Shown: positions 40,780 through 49,914, numbered from the stretch's first letter. The stretch is 64,000 nucleotides of DNA from an uncultured Roseiflexaceae bacterium (GCA_937974195.1 CALJIC010000035.1:1-64000), one strand, 5' to 3'. Notes: generated by a model not told the origin, from the letters alone. Numbers and translations are program-made.

Positions 40780-42123
40780 GTGACAACAACTGATACATCT
40801 GTAACCATCCCCGCATTCCCCTCCGTACCTGGCCCGCGGGCCGAGGAGCTTATCGCGCGTGACAGCAAGGTGTTCGCGCCGTGCATGGGGCGCGTGTACC
40901 CGTTCGTCATGGAGCGCGGCGAGGGGTGCTACGTCTGGGATGTGGACGGCAACCGCTACCTGGACCTGAACGCCGGCATCGCGGTGGTGTCGGCCGGGCA
41001 CTCGCACCCGCGCGTGGTGCGCGCCATCCAGGAGCAGGCGACGCGCTTCATCCACATGGCGGGGACGGACTTCTACAACGAGCCGATGGTCAAGCTCGGC
41101 GAGCGGCTGGCGTCCCTGATGCCGCGCGAGCAGGAGTGGCAGGTGTTCCTCGCCAACTCCGGCACCGAGGCGGTGGAGGCGTCGATCAAGCTGGCCCGCT
41201 ACGCCACCGGGCGGCAGGGGATCATCGCCTTCTTCGGCGCGTTCCACGGCCGCTCCTACGGCTCGCTCTCGCTCACGGCCTCGAAGTCGGTGCAGCGGCG
41301 CGGCTACTACCCGCTGGTGCCGGGCACCTTCCACGCCTTCTTCGCCAACCCCTACCGCACGCCGTTCGACGTGCCGGCCGAGCGCGTGACCGAGGTCTGC
41401 CTGGACTACATCGAGCACACGCTGCTCCACACGGTCGCTCCGCCGCGCGATGTGGCCGCGATCATCGTCGAGCCGATCCAGGGCGAGGGCGGCTACGTCG
41501 TGCCGGCGCCGGGCTTCTTGACCGGCCTGCGCGAGATCTGCGACCGCCACGGCATCCTGCTGATCGCCGACGAGGTGCAGAGCGGGGTGGGCCGCACCGG
41601 GACGATGTGGGCCTTCGAGCAGGAGGGGATCGTGCCGGACATCGTCGCCTCGGCGAAGGGGCTGGGCGGCGGCATGCCGATCGGCGCGATGGTGGCGCGC
41701 CGCGAGCTCACCGAGCGCTGGGAGCCCGGCTCGCACGGCAACACCTACGGCGGCAACGCGCTGGCCTGCGCCGCCGCCTACGAGGTGCTGGGGCTGGTCG
41801 AGGAGGAGCTGGCCGCCAACGCCGCGCGCGTCGGCGCGCACCTGATGGCCGGGCTGAAGGAGCTGCAGCAGCGCTACGAGGTGATCGGCGACGTGCGCGG
41901 GCGCGGCCTGATGATCGGCGTCGAGCTGGTGGAGGACCGCGCCACCCGCGAGCCGGCGCGCGCCCTGGCGAACAGCGTGATGGAGCAGGCCTTCCGCCGC
42001 GGGCTGCTGGTGCTCACGTGCGGCCTGTCCACCATCCGCTTCTGCCCGCCGCTGGTGCTCACCGAGGCTCAGGCCGACGAGGGGCTGGCGATCTTCGAGG
42101 ACGCGCTGCGGGCGTGCCTGTAG
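40780..42123 (+). CDS. Class III aminotransferase (4-aminobutyrate/acetylornithine type)
   Basis: A 447-residue PLP enzyme transferring an omega-amino group. Seen: the family LNAGIAVVSAGHSHPRVV start, NSGTEAVEASIKLARYATGR, AFHGRSYGSLSLTASK, the PLP aspartate in LLIADEVQSGVGRTG and the Schiff-base lysine K293 in ASAKGLGGGMPIGA. Overall it is closest to GabT-like enzymes, but acetylornithine or other omega-amino acids are possible. No arginine or GABA genes are adjacent. The start is GTG 40780 with AAGAGGAGG upstream. A long hairpin separates it from the converging membrane protein gene. Confidence 0.9.
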   Translation: MTTTDTSVTIPAFPSVPGPRAEELIARDSKVFAPCMGRVYPFVMERGEGCYVWDVDGNRYLDLNAGIAVVSAGHSHPRVVRAIQEQATRFIHMAGTDFYNEPMVKLGERLASLMPREQEWQVFLANSGTEAVEASIKLARYATGRQGIIAFFGAFHGRSYGSLSLTASKSVQRRGYYPLVPGTFHAFFANPYRTPFDVPAERVTEVCLDYIEHTLLHTVAPPRDVAAIIVEPIQGEGGYVVPAPGFLTGLREICDRHGILLIADEVQSGVGRTGTMWAFEQEGIVPDIVASAKGLGGGMPIGAMVARRELTERWEPGSHGNTYGGNALACAAAYEVLGLVEEELAANAARVGAHLMAGLKELQQRYEVIGDVRGRGLMIGVELVEDRATREPARALANSVMEQAFRRGLLVLTCGLSTIRFCPPLVLTEAQADEGLAIFEDALRACL

Positions 42124-42128
42124 TGTGA

Positions 42129-42186
42129 AGCGATGCGCAGCGTGCAACACCGGGTTGCGCGCCGGGTGTAACACGCTGCGCTATGC
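42129..42186. terminator. Long imperfect hairpin between convergent genes
   Basis: AGCGATGCGCAGCGTG...AACACC pairs with GGGTGTAACACGCTGCGCTATGCT around a GGGTTGCGCG loop, with a 10-bp perfect run GCGCAGCGTG/CACGCTGCGC. It lies between the aminotransferase stop (42123) and the stop of the membrane protein gene (42181) and overlaps the latter. There is no U-tract, so termination is inferred from position. Confidence 0.55.
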
Positions 42187-42693
42187 TGCGGGGGGCGGCA
42201 TCGTGATCGGCGGCTGAGGCTGCTCCCCGCCCCGCTGGCGCGTCGCGATCCACGCGCCGAGCACGCCCGTGCCGAGCGCGAACAGCAGCCACAGGATGCC
42301 GAAGCAGAACCCGCCCAGCGGCCCCGCGATGCTCATCAGCAGGTCGATATCCTCCGCTGTCAGCCTCTCCGCGCCCGATTGCTGCCGCAGCGTGTCCTCC
42401 AGGATCTGCCGCGTCTCGGGGATGGCGCGGACGAGCGCGATGTAGAGGATGAAGCCAATGACCGTGCCGATCAGGGCGCCGATCCCGCTTATGCCGCCGG
42501 CGATGGCCCCCTGCCCGACGCCGGCCGACGGCCCGCTCCAGCGCACCCCCAGGTAGCCAGCCACCCCGCCCAGCAGCAGCGCCGCCAGCGGCCCGCAGCA
42601 GAGCTGGCCGAGTGTCGGGATGATCGTCAGACCGCCGACGACGATGATGCTCGCTAGCCCAAAGATCAGCCCGGACTTGACGCCCCCGGACAT
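42181..42693 (-). CDS. Hypothetical multi-pass membrane protein
   Basis: A 170-residue protein with four hydrophobic segments (GLIFGLASIIVVGGLTIIP; LLLGGVAGYLGV; AIAGGISGIGALIGTVIGFIL; GPLGGFCFGILWLLFALGTGVLGAWI), Gly/Ala-rich as in small DUF5518-like proteins. A soluble loop lies at about 95-120, with a Pro-rich tail. No function is evident. It is monocistronic, convergent with the aminotransferase and divergent from the GH2 gene. Confidence 0.7.
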   Translation of the reverse strand: MSGGVKSGLIFGLASIIVVGGLTIIPTLGQLCCGPLAALLLGGVAGYLGVRWSGPSAGVGQGAIAGGISGIGALIGTVIGFILYIALVRAIPETRQILEDTLRQQSGAERLTAEDIDLLMSIAGPLGGFCFGILWLLFALGTGVLGAWIATRQRGGEQPQPPITMPPPAA

Positions 42694-42803
42694 GCAACCT
42701 CCTTGTCTAGTGTGTCAGCGTCTGCTCTGTTGCCGCGCTATTATCGCATATTCTCCGGGCGCACCGTGCACGCCGCAGGGCGTGACGCGGGCCGCGGGCG
42801 GGT

Positions 42804-42832
42804 TTGACACGCCCCGAAGCATCGCCTAGAAT
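42804..42832 (+). promoter_or_regulatory. Promoter for the GH2 glycosidase
   Basis: TTGACA at 42804-42809, 17-base spacer, TAGAAT at 42827-42832. The ATG at 42868 would follow a leader of about 30 bases. No operator palindrome is obvious. Confidence 0.7.
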
Positions 42833-42867
42833 AGACGCTGCTTTTCCGCACACCCTCCGCCAACGAT

Positions 42868-45060
42868 ATGTCGCTTCCGCACGTCACAGCCCTCGACGGC
42901 ATCTGGCGCCTGCTCCCGGTGGACACCTTCCGCCAGGGATTCTACCCGCTCGCGGACGACGCCTGGCTCGAGCAGGAGCTCCCGGCCCACTGGCAGCAGC
43001 ACCCGCTCCTCGAGCGCTACGTCGGGCCGATGGTCTACCGGAAGCGCTTCAGGCTCGCGGATCTGCGGGCCGGGGACCAGCCATCGGGCGAATCCGCGCC
43101 GCGCGCCACGCGGTACTGGCTGCGCCTCAATGGCGTGTTCTACTTCTCGCAGGCGTACTTCAACGGCGTGGACCTCGGGCGCCACGAGGGCTACTTCATC
43201 CCCCAGGAGCACGAGGTCACGCGCTGGGTCGCCGAAGAGAACGAGCTGGTGATCGAGGTCGAGTGCCCCGAGGAGCCGGTCAAGAACGGCAAGCGGCTGA
43301 TCACCGGCGTCTTCTCGCACTGGGACAGCATGGACCCCCAGCTCAACCCGGGCGGCGTGTGGCTGCCGGTGGAGCTGATCGGCACCGGCGCGGTGCGGAT
43401 CAAGGAGACGCTGCTGCACACCAACGCCGCCGGCGCCGAGGTGGCCGAGCTCAGCTTCCGCGCCACGCTCGACGCGCAGCACGCGCAGGACGTGACGCTG
43501 CGCTGGACGTTCCGGCCGCAGAACTTCGCCGGGGAGGTCCAGACGATCGAGCAGCGCCGCGTGCTGGCGCAGGGCCAGGCGGAGATCGCCGGCGTGCTCG
43601 AGCTGCGCGACCCGCAGCTCTGGTGGCCGCACGACATGGGCCACCCGAACATGTACCGGGTCACGCTCGAGGTGCTGGCCGACGGCCAGGTCTCGGACGC
43701 GCACACGTTCGGCTTCGGCGTGCGGACGTTCGAGATGCACGACTGGGTGCCGCACATCAACGGCGTGCGCTTCTTCGTGCGGGGCAGCAACTACCCGCCC
43801 ACCGACGCGCGGCTCGCGACGGTGACGCCCGAGCGCTGCGCCGAGGACATCCGCCTGGCGCGCGAGTGCAACATGAACATGCTGCGCGTCCACGGCCACG
43901 TCGGCCACCCGGCGCTGCTCGAGGCCGCCGACGCGGCCGGCGTGCTGATCTGGCAGGACTTCCCGCTCCACTGGCTCTACCGCCGCGAGGTGCTGCCGGA
44001 GGCCGAGCGCCAGGCGCGCGCGATGGTGCGCCTGCTCTACAACCACCCCTCGGTGGTGATCTGGTGCCTGCACAACGAGCCGATCTTCGTGGTGGACACC
44101 AAGGACGAGCGCTGGCACATGCGCGCCCGCTCCTACGCCTCGGTCTTCCTCTACAGCTGGAACCGCGACGTGCTCGACACGCGCCTGGCGAAGCTGGTGC
44201 GCAAGGAGGACCGCACGCGCTTCGTCGTGCGCAGCTCGGGCGAGTACGCCGTGCCGCTCGTCCGGCCCGGCACCGACGGCCACTTCTACTACGGCTGGTA
44301 CAAGATCTACGGCGAGCTGCGCACCTGGGAGACGATCGCGCGCCGCTTCCCGGACAACATCCGCTTCGTCACCGAGTTCGGCGCCCAGAGCTTCCCGAAC
44401 GTCGAGAGCTGCGTGAAGTTCATGGACCCCGACGTGCGCAAGGTGGACTGGCGGCGGCTCGCCGAGCGCCACATGTTCCAGCCCAACATCATGGACTACT
44501 GGCTGGACTGGCGCAGCGCCCCGTCGCTCGAGGCGCTGGTCGAGATGACGCAGGCGTACCAGATCCACATCAACCGCTTCTACATCGACCGGCTGCGCCA
44601 CGCCAAGTACCGCCCGACCGGCGGCATCCTGCCGTTCATGTTCCACGACCCCAACCCGGGCGTCAGCTGGTCGGTGCTGGACTACTGGCGGGTGCCGAAG
44701 CGCTCGTACCACGCGCTGCGGCTGGCCTTCAGCCCGCAGTACCTCTTCACGCTGCTGGCGAAGGACCGCTATCCCGCCGGCGAGCCGTTGGACCTGCCGC
44801 TGTACCTGGTGAACGACGCCCACCACGACGTGCCGGCGACGCTCGAGGCGCGCCTGCTCGACCCCGACGGCGCCCAGATAGCCCAGGTCGAGCGGGCGCT
44901 GGAGATCCCGGCCGACTGCATGGCGCTGGAGATCGACCGGCTGCGCCTCACCCCCGAGCGCCGCGGCACGTACCGGCTCGTGCTCACGCTCCGGCCAGCC
45001 GGCGGCGAGGAGCTTGTGAATACGTATGACATTGTCGTGGGTGACGGGGCGGCCGGGTGA
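42868..45060 (+). CDS. Glycoside hydrolase family 2 protein (beta-mannosidase/beta-galactosidase-like)
   Basis: A 730-residue glycosidase without a signal peptide, so probably cytosolic. The N-terminal sugar-binding domain (about 20-170) includes YFNGVDLGRHEGYFIP. An immunoglobulin-like domain follows, then a TIM barrel with acid/base E404 in WCLHNEP and probable nucleophile E503 in FVTEFGAQSFP. The RGSNYPPTDARL segment and barrel pattern suit beta-mannosidase-type GH2 better than LacZ, but substrate is not settled. Start is ATG 42868 (MSLPHVTALDGIWRL). The last eight codons and the TGA stop are made of a TGACGGGG-type repeat that continues downstream. Confidence 0.88.
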   Translation: MSLPHVTALDGIWRLLPVDTFRQGFYPLADDAWLEQELPAHWQQHPLLERYVGPMVYRKRFRLADLRAGDQPSGESAPRATRYWLRLNGVFYFSQAYFNGVDLGRHEGYFIPQEHEVTRWVAEENELVIEVECPEEPVKNGKRLITGVFSHWDSMDPQLNPGGVWLPVELIGTGAVRIKETLLHTNAAGAEVAELSFRATLDAQHAQDVTLRWTFRPQNFAGEVQTIEQRRVLAQGQAEIAGVLELRDPQLWWPHDMGHPNMYRVTLEVLADGQVSDAHTFGFGVRTFEMHDWVPHINGVRFFVRGSNYPPTDARLATVTPERCAEDIRLARECNMNMLRVHGHVGHPALLEAADAAGVLIWQDFPLHWLYRREVLPEAERQARAMVRLLYNHPSVVIWCLHNEPIFVVDTKDERWHMRARSYASVFLYSWNRDVLDTRLAKLVRKEDRTRFVVRSSGEYAVPLVRPGTDGHFYYGWYKIYGELRTWETIARRFPDNIRFVTEFGAQSFPNVESCVKFMDPDVRKVDWRRLAERHMFQPNIMDYWLDWRSAPSLEALVEMTQAYQIHINRFYIDRLRHAKYRPTGGILPFMFHDPNPGVSWSVLDYWRVPKRSYHALRLAFSPQYLFTLLAKDRYPAGEPLDLPLYLVNDAHHDVPATLEARLLDPDGAQIAQVERALEIPADCMALEIDRLRLTPERRGTYRLVLTLRPAGGEELVNTYDIVVGDGAAG

Positions 45061-45200
45061 CGGGGTGACGGGGCGGCCGGGTGGCTGGGTGACGGGGTGA
45101 CCCTTGGATGCCGGAAGCCCATGGTACACCCAGAGACAACTTGGTTATCCAGTCACCTGGTCACCTGGTCACCTGGTCACCTTGTCACCGTGTCACCCAG
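45041..45200. repeat. TGACGGGG/CACCTGGT hairpin repeat at the GH2 stop codon
   Basis: The left arm of GTGACGGGG and GGCCGGG units starts inside the GH2 coding sequence and supplies its TGA stop (45058-45060). A 51-base core lies at 45094-45144, and the right arm of CACCTGGT/CACCTTGT units at about 45152-45198 is complementary to the left. The core matches the reverse complement of 48280-48330 at 44 of 51 positions without gaps. Confidence 0.85.
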
Positions 45201-45283
45201 CCGGCGCGAGCGGAGCGAGCGCGCGTCACCGTGCCACCTGGCCGCCTATCCTCGCTTGATGGAATAAGAAAAAGAGGTTCTCC

Positions 45284-46468
45284 ATGCTCGACAAGGCCCG
45301 CGCGATCGAAGACGAGATCATCCGCCTCAGGCGCGAGATCCACCGCCACCCCGAGCTCGCCTTCCAGGAGGTCCGCACCGCCGCCCTGGTGGCCGACACG
45401 CTGCGCGAGATCGGCGGCATCAGGGTCCGCACCGGCGTCGGCAAGACCGGCGTGGTCGGCGAGATCGGCAACGGCGACGGCCCGACGATCGCCATCCGCG
45501 CCGACATGGACGCGCTGCCGATCGTCGAGGAGAGCGGCGTGCCCTTCGCCTCCGAGGTCCACGGCAACATGCACGCCTGCGGGCACGATGCCCACACCGC
45601 CATCCTGCTCGGCGTGGCCCACCTGCTCAAGCAGGAGTTCGCCGCCGGCGGGCTGAGGGGCAACGTCCGCTTCCTGTTCCAGCCGGCCGAGGAGGCCGCC
45701 GACGCCGAGGGAGTCAGCGGGGCGCCGCGCATGATCGAGGACGGCGCGCTCGAGGGCGTGGACGCCGTGATCGCGCTGCACGTCGACTCGACCATGCCGG
45801 TGGGCAAGATCGGCCTCAAGCAGGGGCCGTCCTCGGCCGCCGTCGACACCTTCCGCGGCTACATCACCGGCACCGGCGGCCACGGCGCCTACCCGCACCA
45901 GGGCACCGACCCGCTGTGGATGCTGCTGCCGGTGATGCAGGCGCTGCACGCGATCGTCGCGCGCCAGGTGGACCCGATGAAGCCGGCGGTGGTGAGCCTC
46001 GGGGTGGTGCGCGGCGGCACGGTCTCGAACGTGATCCCGGCCGAGGTCTACCTGGAGGGCACGCTGCGCTCCTTCGACCCGCAGGTGCGCGAGCAGCTGA
46101 TCAGCGACGTCGAGCGGGCCTTCGCGGTGGCGCGCCACTTCGGCGGCGACTACCGGCTGGAGATCGAGCGCGGCTACCCGGCCGGCACCAACCACCCGCA
46201 GGTCACCGGCTGGTTCGAGGAGGTGATCGGCGACCTGATCGGCCCGGATGCGATCGACCGCAGCCGCGCCGGCATGGGCGCCGAGGACTTCGCCTACATG
46301 ACCCAGGTCGCGCCCGGCGCGATGATCAACCTCGGGGCGGCGATCGACGACGGCGTCAAGCGCGCGCACCACACGCCGATCTTCGCGCTCGACGAGAGCT
46401 CCTTCGCGATCGGCGCGGCGATCCTGGCCGAGACGACGCGGCGCTTCCTGGCCGGGGAGCTGAAATAA
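45284..46468 (+). CDS. M20-family amidohydrolase
   Basis: A 394-residue metallopeptidase-fold amidohydrolase of the M20D type (hippurate, N-acyl or auxin-amino-acid hydrolases). Seen: RREIHRHPELAFQE, RADMDALPIVEESG, metal site HACGHDAHTAILLG (C99, H101, D102, H104), PAEEAADAEG, GGHGAYPHQGTDP in the lid domain, and GAEDFAYM. It would release an acyl group from an N-acyl amino acid; substrate unknown. It is flanked by two different hairpin repeats. Its TAA stop is the first part of the ATCCACGGAG element. Confidence 0.92.
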   Translation: MLDKARAIEDEIIRLRREIHRHPELAFQEVRTAALVADTLREIGGIRVRTGVGKTGVVGEIGNGDGPTIAIRADMDALPIVEESGVPFASEVHGNMHACGHDAHTAILLGVAHLLKQEFAAGGLRGNVRFLFQPAEEAADAEGVSGAPRMIEDGALEGVDAVIALHVDSTMPVGKIGLKQGPSSAAVDTFRGYITGTGGHGAYPHQGTDPLWMLLPVMQALHAIVARQVDPMKPAVVSLGVVRGGTVSNVIPAEVYLEGTLRSFDPQVREQLISDVERAFAVARHFGGDYRLEIERGYPAGTNHPQVTGWFEEVIGDLIGPDAIDRSRAGMGAEDFAYMTQVAPGAMINLGAAIDDGVKRAHHTPIFALDESSFAIGAAILAETTRRFLAGELK

Positions 46469-46575
46469 TCCACGGAGAAGCACGGAGAGGCGCGGAGGGG
46501 CGCAGCGTAGGGGCGTCCCTCCGTATCCCTCCGTGCTCTCCGTGTTCCTCCGTGGATCGCCCTCCGTGGATTATT
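46464..46575. repeat. ATCCACGGAG inverted repeat spanning the stops of M20 and nuoN genes
   Basis: AATAATCCACGGAG at 46464-46477 and CTCCGTGGATTATT at 46562-46575 are exact inverted copies. Inside, CACGGAGARG units face CTCCGTG units, so the whole can fold into a long hairpin. The TAA stop of the M20 gene (46466-46468) and the TAA stop of nuoN on the other strand (46573-46571) both lie in the outermost arms. It probably works as a bidirectional terminator. Confidence 0.85.
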
Positions 46576-48199
46576 GCCCCGCCGCGATGGCCGCCGCGCC
46601 TGCCAGCGTGTCCCAGATCACGTTCGGGAACAGCCCCAGCAGCAGCACCAGCGCCGTGCAGGCCACCAGCGCCCCGCGCAGCGCGGGCGCGACCGGCAGC
46701 GGCGTATCTTCGGCGGGCGGGCTGATCCACATGGCCTTCAGGAAGCGCAGGTAGTAGTACAGCGCCACCAGCGTCATCAGCACCGCGACCGCCACTAGCC
46801 ACAGCGCGCCCGCCCCGTACCCGGCCAGGAACACGAAGAACTTGGCCCAGAACCCGGCCAGCGGCGGGATGCCCGCCAGGCTCAGCACCAGCACCGTCAG
46901 CAGCGTCGCCAGCGGCAGGTTGCGCCGCGCCAGCCCGTTCAGGTCGGCCAGGTCATCGCCGCCCAGCGCCTGCCCAACCGCCGCCAGCGCGCCGAACGCC
47001 CCGAGGTTCGTCAGCGAGTAGGCGATCAGGTAGTAGATCAGCGCCGCTGTGCCGAAGCTGCGGTCGGCCTGGTTGGCCGAGGCGAACGCCAGCAGCGCCA
47101 GCAGCGCGAACCCGGCGTGCCCGATGCTCGAGTAGGCCAGCAGCCGCTTGGCGTTGGTCTGCGGCAGCGCCGCCAGGTTGCCGAAGATGAGCGTCGCCAG
47201 GGCGATCAGCGCCAGCAGGCTGGTCCAGCCGTCGAAGCTCTCCAGCCGCGGGGCGCCGGCCATCACCGGGAAGGCGATCGTCAGCAGCCGGTAGAGCAGC
47301 AGGAAGCCGGCCGCCTTCGAGGCGGTGGACAGAAACGCGGTCACCGGGGTCGGCGCGCCCTGGTACACGTCCGGGCTCCAGCCGTGGAATGGCACGGCGG
47401 CGATCTTGTACCCGGCGCCGGCGATGATCGCGACCATGGCCAGCGTCAGCGCCGGCGTGCCCGGCTCGACGCCCGCCGTGGCCGCGCCGATCTGGGAGAA
47501 CAGCGTGGCGATGATCGGCGGGCCGCCCGCGGCGCGGTTCGCGCTGGCGGTGAGCCCGTAGGCCAGGCTCATCCCGTACAGCAGGATCGCGGACGAGAGC
47601 GACCCGAACAGGAAGTACTTCAGCCCGGCCTCGGCCGACGTGGACCGGTCGTGGAAGTAGCCGGCCAGCACGTACAGCGCGATCGAGGAGAGCTCGAGGC
47701 CCAGGTAGGCCAGGATCAGCTCGTTGGCCGCGGCCATGACGCACATGCCGAGCGTCGAGAGCAGCAGCAGGGCGTAGAACTCGCCCGGGTTGCCGAGCGG
47801 CTGGAAGTCCAGCGCCAGCAGCGTCGCGATCAGCGCCGCGCCGATCAGCAGCAGACGCGCCACGCTCGTGAACTCGTCAGTCGCGAACGCGCCAAGGATC
47901 GGCCGCCCGCCCGGCCCGCCGGCCTGCAGGTTGCGCCCCAGGGTGATCAGGTAGTCCAGCACCGCGTTCCCGCTCGGCTCCGGTACGGTGAACAGGAAGC
48001 GGCTCTGCACCAGCGTCACGACGAACACCAGCCCCAGCCCCACCGCCGTGAGCTGCCCCGCCGCACGCCGCCGCTCCAGCTGCGCCTGATCGTCACTCCC
48101 CCAGCGCTCCAGGATGTCCGAGCCGGCCACCAGCAGCGCCAGCACCAGCAGCATCAGCTCAGGGAGCAGGCGCGGGATGTCGGTCACTTGGAAGGTCAT
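46571..48199 (-). CDS. nuoN: NADH-quinone oxidoreductase subunit N
   Basis: One of the antiporter-like proton-pumping subunits of respiratory complex I. It is 542 residues with about 14 hydrophobic helices. Seen: ELILAYLGLELSSIALYVLAGY (TM5 Glu), KYFLFGSLSSAILLYG, AGAGYKIAAVPFHGWSPDVYQGAPTPVTAFLSTASK (TM7/8 lysine region), KRLLAYSSIGHAGF, and LAGIPPLAGFWAKFFVF (TM12 Lys). It is the last gene of the minus-strand nuo cluster, separated from the second nuoM by a TGACGGGG-type hairpin repeat of about 155 bases. Confidence 0.96.
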   Translation of the reverse strand: MTFQVTDIPRLLPELMLLVLALLVAGSDILERWGSDDQAQLERRRAAGQLTAVGLGLVFVVTLVQSRFLFTVPEPSGNAVLDYLITLGRNLQAGGPGGRPILGAFATDEFTSVARLLLIGAALIATLLALDFQPLGNPGEFYALLLLSTLGMCVMAAANELILAYLGLELSSIALYVLAGYFHDRSTSAEAGLKYFLFGSLSSAILLYGMSLAYGLTASANRAAGGPPIIATLFSQIGAATAGVEPGTPALTLAMVAIIAGAGYKIAAVPFHGWSPDVYQGAPTPVTAFLSTASKAAGFLLLYRLLTIAFPVMAGAPRLESFDGWTSLLALIALATLIFGNLAALPQTNAKRLLAYSSIGHAGFALLALLAFASANQADRSFGTAALIYYLIAYSLTNLGAFGALAAVGQALGGDDLADLNGLARRNLPLATLLTVLVLSLAGIPPLAGFWAKFFVFLAGYGAGALWLVAVAVLMTLVALYYYLRFLKAMWISPPAEDTPLPVAPALRGALVACTALVLLLGLFPNVIWDTLAGAAAIAAGQ

Positions 48200-48235
48200 A
48201 GCTTCTTCTCGCGGCCTCTGGTCGCTCGTGAGTCA

Positions 48236-48391
48236 GTGACAAGGTGAGCGGGTGACAAGGTGACAAGGTGACCGAGTAGCCAAGATGTCTCTGGGTGTAC
48301 CGCGGGTTCCCGGCGTCCAAAGGTCACCCCATCACCCCATCACCCCGTTGCCCCATCGCCCCGTCGCCGAGTCACCTCGTCACCCCGTGGT
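48236..48391. repeat. TGACGGGG/CACCCCAT hairpin repeat between nuoM2 and nuoN
   Basis: On the minus strand, 2-5 bases after the nuoM2 stop codon, come CCACGGGGTGACGAGGTGAC and seven or so related 8-base units. The 51-base core is at 48330-48280, and a complementary CACCTTGTCACC arm ends before the nuoN ribosome-site region. It is the inverted-orientation partner of the element at 45041-45200. Confidence 0.85.
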
Positions 48392-48393
48392 TG

Positions 48394-49914
48394 CTAGCGT
48401 GACAGGCCGAGGGCGCTCGTCCGCGCAAGCGCCTCCGCCACCGGCTCGACGCTCGCGCTGATCGGCTCGGTCAAGTAGGCCGGGTAGATCCCGCTGACGA
48501 TCAGGATCGCCGCCAGCAGCCCGCCGGCCGCGTACTCCTGCCAGGTCAGCTTAGGCAGCTGCAGGAAGCGCCGGTCCCTCAGCTCGCCGAAGAACACGCG
48601 GTAGATCGCCCGCAGGATGTAGCCGCCCGTGATCGGGATCGCCAGCCCGGCCAGCACCGCGACCAGCGGGAAGCGCTGCCACATCCCCATCAGGATGTTG
48701 AGCTCGGCCCAGAACCCGGCCAGGCCGGGCATGCCCATCGACGAGAGCCCGGCGATGATGAACACCACCGCCGCGAACGGCATCTGCTGGAACAGGCCGC
48801 CCAGCTCTGGGAACTGCCGCGTGTGGGTCCGGTCGTACACCATGCGCCCGACCACCGCGAAGAACAGCGCGGTCATGACGCCGTGGGCGAACATCTGCAG
48901 CACCGCGCCGGTGAGCCCGATCGCGTTCGCCGCCGCCAGCCCCATCAGCGTCAGCCCCATGTGGCTCACCGAGGAGTAGCCGATCATGAACTTGAAGTCG
49001 CGCTGCACCATGGCGATCGTGGCGCCATACAGCGCCCCGATCAGCGTGGCGATGGCGATCGGCAGCAGCCAGGCGCCCGCGCCCTCGGGCAGGATCCACA
49101 TCGCCACCCGCAGGCAGCCGTACGCCCCCAGCTTCATCAGCACGCCGGCGTGCAGCATCGAGACCGCCGTCGGCGCGGCGACGTGGCCCGTCGGGCTCCA
49201 GGTGTGGAACGGGAACATGCCCGCCAGCACGGCGAACCCGAGGAACAGCGGCGCGAAGAACGCCACCTGGAACTCGCGCGGGAACAGCGCGACCTGCGCC
49301 AGCAGGCGCATGTCGAAGCTGCGGATGCTGCTGCCGAAGTACAGCGCGACCATGCCGAGGATGATCAGCGCCGAGCCGCCCATCAGGTACAGCGTCAGCT
49401 TCATGGCGCCGTACTCTTTCCTGGTGCTGCCCCAGATGCCGATCAGCAGGTACATCGGCAGCACGGCCAGCTCGTAGAACACGAACAGCAGGAACAGATC
49501 GACCGAGACGAACACCCCGTACACGCCCGCCGCCAGCAGCAGCAGCAGCACCCAGTACTCGCGCGCCCGATCCTCGATGTTCCAGCTCACCAGCGCGCCG
49601 GTGAAGATCACGATGCCGTTCAGCACCAGCAGCGGCAGGCTGATGCCGTCCACCGCGAGCAAGTAGTTGATGCCCACCTGCGGCAGCCACGGCACCTCCT
49701 CCAGGAACTGCAGCTTCTGCGGGCTGGTGTAGTCGTACGCGGCGTAGACCAGCACGGTGAGCAGCAGCGAGATGAAGGCGAACACCGTGCCCACCAGCCT
49801 GATGGCCCGCAGCTGATCGGGGCGCAGGAACATGATCGCGACCGCCGGGACGATCAGGCTGAGCCAGATCAGGCTGAGCCACGGGATGGTACTTGGAAGA
49901 TCGAACAGGTTCAT
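48394..49914 (-). CDS. nuoM: NADH-quinone oxidoreductase subunit M, second copy
   Basis: A 506-residue MrpD-like proton-pumping subunit. Seen: LFVFYELAVLPMYLLIGIWG (TM5 Glu), YFGSSIRSFDM, FPFHTWSPTGHVAAPTAVSMLHAGVLMKLGAYG (TM7/8 lysines), RDFKFMIGYSSVSHMG, and GLSSMGMPGLAGFWAELNIL with Glu at the TM12 position. It is a separate gene from the 51097-52779 nuoM and not a recent tandem copy, since the two differ throughout. Together they give this complex four antiporter-like subunits (L, M, M, N). The kinase-like gene lies just upstream. Confidence 0.95.
   Translation of the reverse strand: MNLFDLPSTIPWLSLIWLSLIVPAVAIMFLRPDQLRAIRLVGTVFAFISLLLTVLVYAAYDYTSPQKLQFLEEVPWLPQVGINYLLAVDGISLPLLVLNGIVIFTGALVSWNIEDRAREYWVLLLLLAAGVYGVFVSVDLFLLFVFYELAVLPMYLLIGIWGSTRKEYGAMKLTLYLMGGSALIILGMVALYFGSSIRSFDMRLLAQVALFPREFQVAFFAPLFLGFAVLAGMFPFHTWSPTGHVAAPTAVSMLHAGVLMKLGAYGCLRVAMWILPEGAGAWLLPIAIATLIGALYGATIAMVQRDFKFMIGYSSVSHMGLTLMGLAAANAIGLTGAVLQMFAHGVMTALFFAVVGRMVYDRTHTRQFPELGGLFQQMPFAAVVFIIAGLSSMGMPGLAGFWAELNILMGMWQRFPLVAVLAGLAIPITGGYILRAIYRVFFGELRDRRFLQLPKLTWQEYAAGGLLAAILIVSGIYPAYLTEPISASVEPVAEALARTSALGLSR

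Noticed and set aside
45061..45240. CRISPR array at the GTCACCTGGT repeats
   Set aside because: Units are 8 bases with no spacers, and no cas genes are present. These are hairpin arms, not repeat-spacer structures.
45041..48391. Composite transposon formed by the inverted hairpin repeats around the M20 gene and nuoN
   Set aside because: No transposase, no target duplication seen, and nuoN belongs to the nuo cluster. The inverted copies are better seen as two independent members of a dispersed family.
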